From assembly GCA_014360655.1 (NCBI GenBank), contig JACIXC010000001.1, positions 164,715 to 228,714 on the forward strand: a stretch of DNA of 64,000 nt, read 5' to 3'. The DNA is from Actinomycetota bacterium. Lineage in GTDB: Bacteria; Actinomycetota; Geothermincolia; Geothermincolales; RBG-13-55-18. Below the pieces are notes generated by a model, which was not told the origin of the DNA, did no database searches, and worked only from the letters and a program-made list of their open reading frames with translations. This document shows positions 17,865-26,798 of the stretch, piece by piece (the stretch's first letter is position 1; each line of letters starts with the position of its first letter). Both the position numbers and the translations under genes were made by a program.

Positions 17865-17892
17865 GATCACCCCTTCCCATGTCGTCAGCGCC

Positions 17893-18681
17893 TCAACTGG
17901 CGATATTTCCTCCGTCCACGTAGAGGATCTGCCCGGTGACGAAATCCGAGGCGGCCGAGGCGAGGAAGACCACCGTCCCGATGAAATCGTCCGGCACCGC
18001 CGCCCGGCCCCAGGGGATCCTGTCCAGGAATATCCTGGCGGACTCGGGGTCGGAGAGGACCGGCTCGGTGAGGGGCGTCCAGAAGATGCAGGGGGCGATG
18101 GAGTTCACGTTTATGCGGTACCTGGCCCACTCCACCGCCAACTGGCGGGTGAGCAGGTGCACGGCCCCCTTGCTGGTCCCGTAAGCCGCGTAGCCCAGGG
18201 GGTGCCCCAGTTGTCCCCGCACCGAGGACACGGTGATGATCTTTCCCGCCCCCCGCTTGATCATCTCGCGTCCCGCCTCCCGGCAGCACAGGAAAGTCCC
18301 CTTCACGTTGGTGTCCATGACCTGTTGCCAGTCCGCGATGTCCATCTCCTCCGCGGGGGCGCGCCTGGCGATGCCGGCCGCGGTCAGGAGGATGTCCACC
18401 CTTCCCAGTTCCTCCAGCGTCCTTTCCACCATGGCCCGGACGCTTCCTTCGTCCGTCACGTCGCAGCTCACGGGGAGCACTCTTCCTCCCGCTCCCTCTA
18501 TCTCCGCCGCCGCCGCCTCCAGGGCATCGACCCTGCGGGCGGTGATGACCACGGAGGCCCCGAAGGCCGCCAACCCCGCCGCTGCCGCCTTTCCCAAGCC
18601 CCCGGAGCCCCCGGTGACGATGGCCGCCTTGCCGGACAGGTCGAAGAGCCGCCTCATCTCGCCGGCGTTCATGTCAAGCAT
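17893..18681 (-). CDS. short-chain dehydrogenase/reductase (SDR)
   Basis: A 262-residue classical SDR. Cofactor motif TGGSGGLGKAAA, the AAGIA (NNAG-like) strand, and the catalytic set: Ser in TVSSVRG, Tyr and Lys in YGTSK. The C-terminus ends in the usual ASDFVTGQILYVDGG. Arg after strand 2 (TARRVDALE) suggests NADP(H). It is the fourth gene of the operon, 25 nt after the cupin gene and 28 nt before the dehydrogenase, and probably reduces or oxidises a ring hydroxyl/ketone. Confidence 0.88.
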   Translation of the reverse strand: MLDMNAGEMRRLFDLSGKAAIVTGGSGGLGKAAAAGLAAFGASVVITARRVDALEAAAAEIEGAGGRVLPVSCDVTDEGSVRAMVERTLEELGRVDILLTAAGIARRAPAEEMDIADWQQVMDTNVKGTFLCCREAGREMIKRGAGKIITVSSVRGQLGHPLGYAAYGTSKGAVHLLTRQLAVEWARYRINVNSIAPCIFWTPLTEPVLSDPESARIFLDRIPWGRAAVPDDFIGTVVFLASAASDFVTGQILYVDGGNIAS

Positions 18682-18706
18682 TCCTTCCCTCTCCCGTCAT
18701 GCCGCC

Positions 18707-19048
18707 TTAATCCGTGTAGTTGATGATCACCAGCATGCTGGCCGGCCGCTTCCCCCTGTTCACGATCTCCCTGCCCTCGCTCGCCCCGATGTAGAGGGAA
18801 TCCCAGGGGCCGAGGGTAACCTCCTCTCCCGACTCTCCCCTCACCGTCACCTCTCCCTCCAGGACGAAGTAGACCTTCTCGGCCGGCGAGGCGTCGAATT
18901 CCGCTCCCCCTCCTGGAAGAAAATGGGAGAGACCCACCCAGAAGGTCCGGGCTCCCGTCTCCTCCCTGCCGTGCAGCCTGAGGGCGGTCATGTCGAAATG
19001 CTTCGGCGCCTGGTAGGGCCGCGCGTCCTTGAGTTCCACCTTCTTCAT
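18707..19048 (-). CDS. cupin-domain protein
   Basis: A 113-residue single cupin barrel. The first cupin motif is weak (FLPGGGAEFDASPAEKVYFVLEGEV, quoted here only for its pattern G..E/D..P.E..YFVLEG) and the metal His positions are partly replaced, so metal binding is uncertain. The second motif lies in LGPWDSLYIGASEGREIVNRG. ATG 19048 follows GGAGCGGAGG; the longer open frame that reads through the cyclase gene is spurious. It sits between cyclase and SDR genes, and may be an isomerase, a decarboxylation accessory or a small ligand sensor. Confidence 0.75.
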   Translation of the reverse strand: MKKVELKDARPYQAPKHFDMTALRLHGREETGARTFWVGLSHFLPGGGAEFDASPAEKVYFVLEGEVTVRGESGEEVTLGPWDSLYIGASEGREIVNRGKRPASMLVIINYTD

Positions 19049-19094
19049 GCCTCCGCTCCTTCTTGCGTATCCTCCCGTGACGGGTGGCAAGCCG

Positions 19095-19847
19095 TCATTC
19101 CTCGACGATGGCCACCAGCCTGACGATGGAGCCGTCGCCCTTCTCCCAGCGGATGGGGAATCCCGCGATGGTGACCCTTTTCCCGAGCACCGCGTCGATG
19201 TCCCCGCCCACGTTCTCCCATCCCATGATGCCGTTGCCCAGGAGCAGGCGGTGGCAGGGCTCCCATTCCGGAAAGTCCTCGACGACGTCGCGGCCCGTCT
19301 CCCTCCTGTATTCCTCGCACACGTCGGGGAGGAGCGGGCCGGTGCCGTGGGGGCCGATGGCGGTGGCCAGGGGATGGTCCAGGGCCTGCTGGTCCACGCC
19401 CACCGCCTTGACGCCTTTTTCCACGAGCCACTCCCCCGCCTCGCGGTAGAGTCCGGGCGAGTAGGCGAAGTAGCGGCGGTTATCCCCGTAGTGATGGTGC
19501 CAGCCGGAATGGATGATGACGATGTCCCCCTTCTCGATGCGCGGCCTGGCGTTCTCCAGGTCATCGGGCGTGATGACCTCCCACTTGCCCTTGGGGATGT
19601 CCACCACCACCCCGGTCCCGTAGTAACTGTCGAGGGGTATCTCGTCCGTGTAGGGGGCCCCCTCTATGACGTGCGCCGGGGAGTCCGCGTGGGTGGTGCA
19701 GTGCATGAAGGTGGTGATCTGCTGCGAGAGCACCCCCGACTTGGCGTGGTAGTGGAAGCGCTCTATCCTCACGTCGGGGAAATAGGGCCATAGAGGGGCG
19801 TTGTGCCCGAAGGGATGGCTGAGGTCGTACAGCTTTACCTTGCTCAT
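19095..19847 (-). CDS. cyclase/formamidase-family hydrolase (PF04199)
   Basis: A 250-residue member of the cyclase family that includes kynurenine formamidase. The metal-binding signature is seen: LYDLSHPFGHNAPLWP near the start, then TTFMHCTTHADSPAH (the HxTHxDxPxH pattern), and later GVDQQALDHP. It most likely hydrolyses an amide, lactone or enol ester, in the cytoplasm. The ATG has a GGAGGAGG site and overlaps the stop of the IclR gene as ATGA, so regulator and enzyme are translated together. Confidence 0.85.
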   Translation of the reverse strand: MSKVKLYDLSHPFGHNAPLWPYFPDVRIERFHYHAKSGVLSQQITTFMHCTTHADSPAHVIEGAPYTDEIPLDSYYGTGVVVDIPKGKWEVITPDDLENARPRIEKGDIVIIHSGWHHHYGDNRRYFAYSPGLYREAGEWLVEKGVKAVGVDQQALDHPLATAIGPHGTGPLLPDVCEEYRRETGRDVVEDFPEWEPCHRLLLGNGIMGWENVGGDIDAVLGKRVTIAGFPIRWEKGDGSIVRLVAIVEE

Positions 19848-20623
19848 CGCTTGCCTCCTCCTCGATGTCCCAACCTGCGCGAGATCTCTTCCGCGGTCTT
19901 CTTCACGCGGACCACCACCTGCGAATCGCCCTTCCCCGTGATCCGCTGCGCCGGTCCGGCGACCACCACGGCCGCGATGGCCTCGCCGCAATGGTCGAAG
20001 ACTGGGGCGCCCACGGCGTTGATGCCCACGTCTATCTCCTCGCGATCGAGGGCATAACCCCTGCGCCTGACCTGCGCCAGCTCCTTTCTGAAGAGCGCGG
20101 GGTCGGTGATGGTGTTGGGCGTGAGCCGAGGCATATCCCCCGCCAGGAACTTGTCCACCAACTCCGGCGGGGAGAAGGCCAGCACGGCCTTGGAGCCCGC
20201 CGCCGCGTGCACCGGAAGCCTGTCGCCCACCGTCCCCGCGATGCGCACCCGCTGCGGGCCCTCCGCCACGTAGGCCATCACCGTCCCCGCGCCGGTGAGG
20301 ATCTCGAGCACCACGGTTTCCCCGAGGCGGTTGCGCAGGGCATCGAGGTAGGGCTTGGCCAGGTGCACCAGGTTGGCGCTCAACCCGTTGCTGTAGGCGC
20401 GTCCCACGTCCGCGGCGGCCGGGCCCAGGCTGAATTTCCTCGTCTCCGGGTTGCGCTGCAGGAATCCCTTCTGCTCCAGGGTGTTGAGGATGCGCGATGC
20501 CGTGGCCTTGTGCAGGCCCAGCTTGTCGCCGATCTCCCCCGTCCCCATCTCCTGGTTGTAGGGGGTGAAGGCCAGCAGTATCTCCAGCGCCTTCTCTATG
20601 GAGTTGGGTCCTTTCTCAGCCAT
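19844..20623 (-). CDS. IclR-family transcriptional regulator
   Basis: A 259-residue IclR regulator. Residues 7-60 are the winged helix (SIEKALEILLAF, GLHKATASRILNTLEQKGFL). The rest is the effector domain with GDRLPVHAAAGSKAVLAF and the closing DREEIDVGINAVGAPVFD that holds the ligand pocket. It leads an operon of eight minus-strand genes ending with the flavoprotein at 14301. IclR regulators commonly control aromatic or short-chain acid catabolism. An inverted repeat 50-85 nt upstream is a likely autoregulatory site. Confidence 0.9.
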   Translation of the reverse strand: MAEKGPNSIEKALEILLAFTPYNQEMGTGEIGDKLGLHKATASRILNTLEQKGFLQRNPETRKFSLGPAAADVGRAYSNGLSANLVHLAKPYLDALRNRLGETVVLEILTGAGTVMAYVAEGPQRVRIAGTVGDRLPVHAAAGSKAVLAFSPPELVDKFLAGDMPRLTPNTITDPALFRKELAQVRRRGYALDREEIDVGINAVGAPVFDHCGEAIAAVVVAGPAQRITGKGDSQVVVRVKKTAEEISRRLGHRGGGKR

Positions 20624-20672
20624 GGCCCGCTGCCGCCTTTCGTCCCCTCGCCGCCTCTTGACTCCTGCCGCG

Positions 20673-20708
20673 TCGTATTATATTTTAAAACTCGGTATCA
20701 TAATACGA
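20673..20708. promoter_or_regulatory. inverted repeat upstream of the IclR gene
   Basis: TCGTATTAT (20673-20681) and ATAATACGA (20700-20708) are perfect 9-bp arms with an 18-bp spacer in an AT-rich island. A minus-strand TATAAT overlaps the inner arm (20677-20682). The layout suits an operator at the regulator's own promoter. No convincing -35 is visible at normal spacing. Confidence 0.5.
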
Positions 20709-21030
20709 TAATCACGCCAAGTAAGCAATCCAGCGATTTCCGTGACGCGGATGCTCTAGGTCACCGGTCAGGCTTTCAGGGGAAGCATGGGCACGAGGGG
20801 TTTTAAGAACGGCTTTCTCTCCTACGTTCCGGAGAAAATATGCCATGCCGGTCACCCCCTCGCATCCTCGATCTGCTTCCCCCGAGAAGCGACCGCGTTC
20901 GAAAGGAGAAGGGGGTATTCCTGTCGACGGGCTCCGCCTCATGCATCCCGTGTTGCGGGGTGATACGGAAAGCGGGCACGCGGCCCGAGGGGAACGGCCG
21001 GCATACGGGGGGATTGAAAGGAGTTGCGCC

Positions 21031-23475
21031 ATGAGAGCCATGGGAGTTTACCGAGGAAGGGTTTCAGGCAACCGTCGCGGTAAAGCCTTTGCCGCGCGCT
21101 CGTTTTCCATGAGCGTTCTTACCGTCTTTTTCATGCTGGCGACCTTGCTCCTACCTGGCGGCGCCGCCGCCACGGCCCCGGCGGCGGACCGGCCCTACGT
21201 CGACGACGGGCGCTACGACTACGGGCTCAGCCAGCCGAACCCGGATTACAAGGTGAAGGTGGAGCTCAGGGTGGAGATACCCATGCGCGACGGGGTGAAG
21301 CTCGTGGGCGACGTCTACCGCCCCGACGCCCCCGGCCGTTTCCCGGTGATCATGTCCGAGGCGCCCTATCCCCGCAACATGTACTATTTCCCCGGCCTCA
21401 TGCCCGGCGTCGACGACCTGGGCGGCGCGGAATGGAAATACCTCCAGTTCGAGCAGGCCAACCCGCACTACTGGATCCCCAGGGGATACGCCTTCGTCAC
21501 GGTGAGCACGCGCGGGTACGGGGGGATGCTGGGATCGGGCAAGGGCTCGCAAGGGCAGACCTCCGCCCTGGACTACCAGGAATACGTGGACTTCTACGAC
21601 GCCATCGAGTGGGCCGCACAGCAGCCGTGGAGCAACGGCAACGTGGGCCTCTACGGCATCTCCTACTACGCGTTCTCGCAGTACTTCGTCTGCGCCCTGC
21701 GTCCCCCCCACCTCAAGGCCATCGTCCCCTGGGAGGGACTCGCGGACCCCTACCGCGACATCGGCTACCGCGGCGGCATCCGCTGCATGTTCGGGCTCAC
21801 CTTCGCGCTGGGGCTGCAACTGCTCGCTAACAATTTCTGGAAAGCCACGAACTATCTCGGCATGTTCTTCGCCCATCCACTGGTGGACGACCTCTGGGAG
21901 CGCGGCGTGCACGCCCGCTCGCGGCCACCGGGGAGCACCCCCACCGTGCTGGAGGCGCTCTCGGAGATCGACGTCCCCATGCTCTCCGTGGGGAACCTCA
22001 ACGACCCCGACCTGCACCTGCGGGGCAACGTGTACGCGTTCTCGGCGGCGCGCAGCGCGCGGAAGAAACTCCTCCTCTACACGGGGACCCACTGGGGCTC
22101 GGCCTACCAGCCCTGGGCCAACCGCACCGTGCTGCGCTTCTTCGACCACTACCTCAAGGGGGTGGAGAACGGCGTGGAGGACGAGCCGGCGGTGGACGTG
22201 CAGCTGCGCACGGGCCCGGATACCTTCACCCACCTCTACGGCGACGCCTGGCCGCTCGAGCAGACGCGGTGGACGAAGTACTACCTGGACGTGGAGGGCA
22301 GGACGCTGGGCGCCGTGGATTCCGGCAAGGAGAGCTCGGCCGAGGCAACTTGGGAGAGCGATGCAACGGGCAGCAGCGACCGCATCACCTTCCTGAGCGA
22401 GCCGCTGGCGCAGGACCTGCAGGTAGCCGGTCCCCTGAGCGTGCACATCTGGGTGTCCTCCTCCACGAAGGACGTGGACCTCACCGTGGAGCTGCGCGAC
22501 TTCGACGAGGAGGGGAACGAAACGCGCTTCCCCTACTACATCGCCGGCAACCCCGACGAGCCGGTGACGCGCGGCTGGCTGCGGGCCAGCCTGCGCGCCC
22601 TGGACCCCGAGCGCTCCAAGCCCCACCAGCCCTTCTACCTCTTCACACACAACGACTGGCTCACCCCGGGGGTCCCGGCGGAGCTGGACATAGAGCTCTG
22701 GCCCACGGCCATGCTCTTCAAGGCCGGCCACCGCATCGGCTTGACAGTCCACTGCGGGCCGTACAACCGCGCCGGCGAGGTGGCCTTCGCGGGGCAGCTG
22801 CTGCCCTGCCTGCCCAGGTGGACCCTGAAGGTCCCGGCCTACCAGGCCTTCTCGCCCGATCCCGGGACGGTGAAGCTCCATACCGGCGGCACTCGTTCTT
22901 CGTGGCTGGACCTCCCGGTCATTCCCGCGGACCCCGCTCCCGCCCACCAGCTCACCGTTGAGGACGGGAGCTTCACGCCCGCGGTGGCAAGGGGAGAGAT
23001 GGGAGACCGCTTCTGCTGGACCAACGCGGGAGACGACTATCACTCTGTCACCGAGTCGAGCGGCCTGGGGCTGTGGGACTCTCAACTGGTGCGCGGCTTC
23101 CGCTCCCACAACCCCAAGACCTGGTGGGTGAAGGTCCCTTGGGCGGGCACCTTCGCATACAGGGACATGGTGTGGGGCTTCGAAGGGAGAATGGAGATAC
23201 CTGTGAGGGTGCCCTCATCCATTCCCCGGAAGAAAGGGGTGAGCATCGAGCTGGGAACCGAACCCCCGCCAGCGGGGTGCGGGTTCGACGTCCAGATAAA
23301 GCGTGGAGCCGGCGAGTGGAGGACCGTCCGCGAGGGGATAAGCGAAACGCGCGTCACCCTGGACCCGCTGCCGCGCGGCAGCTACGCCGTGCGCTCCAGG
23401 CTGCGCAGGCTCGACGCTGCGGGGCCGGAGGTCGCCTGCGGCTGGTCACCGGAGGCGTCATTCACCGTGAAGTAA
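21031..23475 (+). CDS. secreted CocE/NonD-type hydrolase with cupredoxin-like and FN3-like C-terminus
   Basis: An 814-residue exported serine hydrolase. A signal peptide with hydrophobic core at about residues 28-48 ends in GGAAATA. The CocE/X-Pro dipeptidyl-peptidase fold follows: VEIPMRDGVKLVGDVYRP, then the nucleophile elbow GLYGISYYAF (Ser211). The jelly-roll X-Pro C-terminal domain covers roughly 450-640. Residues 645-735 look like a cupredoxin barrel (DGSFTP, YHSVTES, GTFAYRD) in which the usual Cys and second His copper ligands are not evident, so it is probably degenerate. A fibronectin-III-like stretch ends the protein. ATG 21031 has AAAGGAG 7 nt upstream; the longer frame from 20845 has no signal peptide. 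Acts outside the membrane on esters or amides. Confidence 0.85.
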   Translation: MRAMGVYRGRVSGNRRGKAFAARSFSMSVLTVFFMLATLLLPGGAAATAPAADRPYVDDGRYDYGLSQPNPDYKVKVELRVEIPMRDGVKLVGDVYRPDAPGRFPVIMSEAPYPRNMYYFPGLMPGVDDLGGAEWKYLQFEQANPHYWIPRGYAFVTVSTRGYGGMLGSGKGSQGQTSALDYQEYVDFYDAIEWAAQQPWSNGNVGLYGISYYAFSQYFVCALRPPHLKAIVPWEGLADPYRDIGYRGGIRCMFGLTFALGLQLLANNFWKATNYLGMFFAHPLVDDLWERGVHARSRPPGSTPTVLEALSEIDVPMLSVGNLNDPDLHLRGNVYAFSAARSARKKLLLYTGTHWGSAYQPWANRTVLRFFDHYLKGVENGVEDEPAVDVQLRTGPDTFTHLYGDAWPLEQTRWTKYYLDVEGRTLGAVDSGKESSAEATWESDATGSSDRITFLSEPLAQDLQVAGPLSVHIWVSSSTKDVDLTVELRDFDEEGNETRFPYYIAGNPDEPVTRGWLRASLRALDPERSKPHQPFYLFTHNDWLTPGVPAELDIELWPTAMLFKAGHRIGLTVHCGPYNRAGEVAFAGQLLPCLPRWTLKVPAYQAFSPDPGTVKLHTGGTRSSWLDLPVIPADPAPAHQLTVEDGSFTPAVARGEMGDRFCWTNAGDDYHSVTESSGLGLWDSQLVRGFRSHNPKTWWVKVPWAGTFAYRDMVWGFEGRMEIPVRVPSSIPRKKGVSIELGTEPPPAGCGFDVQIKRGAGEWRTVREGISETRVTLDPLPRGSYAVRSRLRRLDAAGPEVACGWSPEASFTVK

Positions 23476-23822
23476 ACGGGGTCACATCTTCGATCTTCGG
23501 TCAGTCGGCGAATAAATGACATGCTCCTGTCTCTTGGCGCCAATGAAGAGCCCCCGGCTCCTGCCGGGGGCTTTTTCGCTTGCGGGCTTATACCTTCATC
23601 CCTCGGTCACCTTCCCGAAGGGGCCGCGTCCTCGTTACTCGGCCACCTTGCGGGTAACCACGCCATCTCTTCACATCCCCCTTTCCCCGTCCCGGACCGA
23701 GAGCCGTGCATCGGAAACGTGCCCCGGTTCTCTCCCGGTCTTTCCCCGTTTCTCGCGGCTTCTACCCGCCGCCTCCAGCCTCTTGATAATTTCCCATTAT
23801 TTGCCAGGCTTCCAAGGTCCTT
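23476..23822. other. convergent intergenic region
   Basis: After the terminator at 23549-23576 the sequence holds pyrimidine-rich plus-strand DNA with no convincing gene down to the end of the carboxylesterase gene at 23823. Confidence 0.5.
23549..23576 (+). terminator. Rho-independent terminator
   Basis: A perfect 10-bp stem (AGCCCCCGGC and GCCGGGGGCT) with a TCCT loop is followed by a run of five T. It lies 74 nt after the CocE-like gene on the same strand. Confidence 0.93.
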
Positions 23823-25445
23823 CTACAGCCCGGCTATCTTCTTGACCAGCGCGTAGTCCTTCGGGTAGTAACCGCCTTGGGTGCTGATGGTCGTGTTCAG
23901 CTCCTGGTAGACGTCATTGCCTGCCTTGAAAGCCGGCCACGGCGGCTCGCTTCCACCATTGGGGTCTCCCGTTGCGGCGAACCTGGCCCAGTAGTTCATG
24001 ATGGACTTCGAGAGCGCCTGCACCTCGGCGCCCGCCAGGCTCAAGAGCGAGCTGCCGAAGACGTAGGTGACCTCCGAGCCGTGGTAAGCCCCCATGGCCG
24101 CACGCGTGGGGTCGGTGGTGGAGACGTAGGTGAACTTGTACACGTAGACGGGCATGCCGTCCCGCGCCATGCACTCAGCGGCGTGCCGGGAAGGACCCGC
24201 GAAGCCCAGTCCGGTGAAGAGCTTGACGTAAGCGGGCGTGGCGCTGGCGCCGCTTGCCGGGTAAAGGGCTGCGACCTCCCCGGCAAGGGGACCGAAGATA
24301 CTCTTCAGCATGTCGTTGTACTGGGCCGGCGTCAGCTGTTGCTGCCCTACGAACATGGAACCCTCATCGGCCACGGTGCCGATGAGCAGGGGTACCTTGT
24401 GCTGCTTGCCCTCCGCGAAGATCTTGTAGGGTTTGTCGGGAAGCACGTAACCGTCCGCTATGGGCCCCGTGTCCAGAGCACCGGGCAGTTTGGCCGCCAC
24501 TTTCTGGAAGGCGTCCAGGAGCTCCTGGGCGCTCTTCTCCCGCAGCGCCGCCAGCTCGTCACCCGCCTTGTCGCAGCCGAGCTCGGCCGAGATCATCTGA
24601 CCGGCCTTCTCCGCGTCCTGCAGCGTGTCGCCGCACTTGGTGGTGAGGAAGGCCATGGGGAAGAAGCCGCCGCTCTCCACTATGGCGCGGTGGAAGAGCC
24701 CCTCCGCCAGGGGGCTGGCGAGGAGGTAGCAGACGCTCTCCCCGCCCGCGGACTGACCGAAGATGGTGACGTTCCCCGGGTCTCCCCCGAAAGCCGCTAT
24801 GTTATTCTGCACCCACTTCAGGGCGGCGATCTGGTCGAGCAGGCCGTAGTTGCCCGACACCCCGTTGGGCGATTCCTGCGAGAGCAGGGGGTGGGCCATG
24901 TACCCAAGGGGGCCGAGGCGGTAGTTTATGGTCACCACCACCACGCCCTTTGCGGCCAGGTTATGGCCGTCGTAAAGGGTCTGGGACCCGGCCCCCAGCA
25001 CGAAGGCGCCTCCGTGGATCCATACCATGACGGGGAGCCTCTCGTCCGCGCTCTTGGCAGGCGTCCAGACGTTGAGGTAGAGGCAGTCCTCGCTCTGGTT
25101 CGGTAGATTGTAGAACTCCTTGGCGAACTCGTAGGGCCAGGGAACCTGGGTGCACGCGGGCCCGTCCTCCAAGCAGGGCCTTATGTCGTCCCAGGGCTCC
25201 ACCGGCTGGGGCTCCTTCCAGCGCAGTTCGCCAACCGGGGGCGCGGCGTAGGGCACGCCCCGGTAGGTGGATATCCCATCGCCCCCCACCGTGCCGCGTA
25301 TGCGGCCGCTGTCCAGCTGTATGACCTCCATCGGGCCGTATTCCTCGGCCGCCTTCTCCTCCGCCTTCTTGCCGCACCCCACGAGCAGCACGGTGGAGAG
25401 CAAGGCCAGGATGAGCACGATGACCAATGCTCTCGATCTCCTCAT
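23823..25445 (-). CDS. type B carboxylesterase, lipoprotein
   Basis: A 540-residue carboxylesterase/lipase. The signal peptide ends in the lipobox LLVGC with Cys24, so it should be lipid-anchored on the outer face of the cytoplasmic membrane. Family motifs are complete: EDCLYLNVWTP, WIHGGAFVLG (oxyanion hole), FGQSAGG (nucleophile Ser232), Glu in GTVADEGSMF and His in GAYHGSEV. GGAAGGGGG precedes the ATG. It would hydrolyse esters in the medium; substrate not predictable. No operon partner is adjacent. Confidence 0.92.
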   Translation of the reverse strand: MRRSRALVIVLILALLSTVLLVGCGKKAEEKAAEEYGPMEVIQLDSGRIRGTVGGDGISTYRGVPYAAPPVGELRWKEPQPVEPWDDIRPCLEDGPACTQVPWPYEFAKEFYNLPNQSEDCLYLNVWTPAKSADERLPVMVWIHGGAFVLGAGSQTLYDGHNLAAKGVVVVTINYRLGPLGYMAHPLLSQESPNGVSGNYGLLDQIAALKWVQNNIAAFGGDPGNVTIFGQSAGGESVCYLLASPLAEGLFHRAIVESGGFFPMAFLTTKCGDTLQDAEKAGQMISAELGCDKAGDELAALREKSAQELLDAFQKVAAKLPGALDTGPIADGYVLPDKPYKIFAEGKQHKVPLLIGTVADEGSMFVGQQQLTPAQYNDMLKSIFGPLAGEVAALYPASGASATPAYVKLFTGLGFAGPSRHAAECMARDGMPVYVYKFTYVSTTDPTRAAMGAYHGSEVTYVFGSSLLSLAGAEVQALSKSIMNYWARFAATGDPNGGSEPPWPAFKAGNDVYQELNTTISTQGGYYPKDYALVKKIAGL

Positions 25446-26138
25446 TTCTCAACCCCCTTCCTCGAGAATCTATCCCCTTCGCGATCGATGCCGGCGCACG
25501 GGCTTTCGCCGTTGCGCAGCCACTGTTATTCTCCCCATCTTGACCGTCGGTTATTCCGTTTTTCGCCGCGCCACCGCATCTAACCTTCCCGGCACCGAGC
25601 GAGCCTTGACCGCCGCGTCCAGGCACGCAGCCTCATACGGGGGCATGACCGGCTCTGCTTCCAGGGCTCACTGCCCGGCAAGCCGCTACGCTACTGTTGC
25701 GCGAAGGAACCGTATGAAGGATCCGCGAGCCTTGTGTTTCCCGCGGCAATCGCAAGCACCGGAAGCCCGCGCCATGGCGACGTGTTCCCGTCGGGGAGTG
25801 AGAAGAGCGGGGAAACGAAGCCGCGCAAGCGGCGAAATGCGCCACCCGTCGATCATGGGAAGAAAACACCTGGAGCATCGTCGAGAAGCGGGCTGGCGAG
25901 CCGCTCCTGTCCCCGCGACTTCGAGGAGGACAGCGCCGCCATCGGTTGCCATACGGCCTGGGCGGAATGCGGAAGATACCCGTGCCCGGAAACGGTCGCC
26001 GACGGCATGGGGACGGAAAGACGGCGAAACGGCGAGCGGGATCGCCGTGGAACCGCCGTGCGGGTCATGCGGGGAATAGGGCACCGGACACGGCGACGGA
26101 CCTGCGCCGCCAGGCAAGGGCCTGTTGTTCGAGGCCTG
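25446..26138. other. 693-bp intergenic region without a recognisable gene
   Basis: GC-rich sequence with open frames in several phases that share no protein-like features. I see no ribosome site, tRNA, hairpin or inverted repeat of note. It may be a decayed gene or an unusually long spacer. Confidence 0.4.
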
Positions 26139-26561
26139 TTACTGCCGGGGGCCTTCGCCGAATACCCCGCAGACCTCCCTCCACGGGCAACGGGACCGGC
26201 AGAAGTCGAGAGGGGCCTTTTCCCGGACCAGGGCGATCACCTCCTCCACCGTCATCCTTTCCCCGTAGGGGACGCCCAGGCCCTCCAGGATCCTCGCATC
26301 CCACCTCCTGACCTTTTCCTCGTCGCCCACCGGGTTCTCGCAACGTTCATTCCTGTATTCGGGGCAGTACAGGCAGACCTGGTCCGGCCCCTCCGTCACC
26401 ACGATCACCGCATCGCTTTCCGCCTCGGTCAGCTTCTTGAGCTCGTCCACGACGCGGGCGAACCCCTCACCGCGGGCCAGGAGGTGCAGGGGAAGAAACC
26501 TGCTGCAGAAGACATGATGCGGCCGCAATCTGAACGCCTGCTTCTCGCCACCGGAAACCAT
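26139..26561 (-). CDS. DUF1284-family protein
   Basis: A small Cys-rich protein of 140 residues. It opens with FRLRPHHVFCSRF and has paired cysteines in VCLYCPEYRNERC and a closing FCRSRCPWREVC, the pattern of DUF1284 proteins, which may bind an iron-sulfur cluster or zinc. The function is unknown. ATG 26561 is chosen because AGGGGG lies 7 nt upstream. Confidence 0.75.
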   Translation of the reverse strand: MVSGGEKQAFRLRPHHVFCSRFLPLHLLARGEGFARVVDELKKLTEAESDAVIVVTEGPDQVCLYCPEYRNERCENPVGDEEKVRRWDARILEGLGVPYGERMTVEEVIALVREKAPLDFCRSRCPWREVCGVFGEGPRQ

Positions 26562-26798
26562 GCGCATCCCCCTCTTTTGATCTCGATACCCCGTATCCCG
26601 CCAGGTCATGTCCCTCATCACGCGTTGTCACCCGCAAGCGAGTTGCGGAGGGCCGCCGAGCGCCACGCACCGTGCGAGCCTTGACCCCCCGCCTGGGCAT
26701 CACGTAAGGCCGAGCTCCGAGCAGCCTGATTCCCGGTCCAGCATGACCATCCGCGCCGCATGACGCGGGGCCGAGCCCCGTGCCTTGCCCCCCGCGCC

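Noticed and set aside
25446..26138. Overlapping open frames as a hidden gene
   Set aside because: No frame has a ribosome site, family motif or sensible hydrophobic pattern; all look like shadows in GC-rich DNA.
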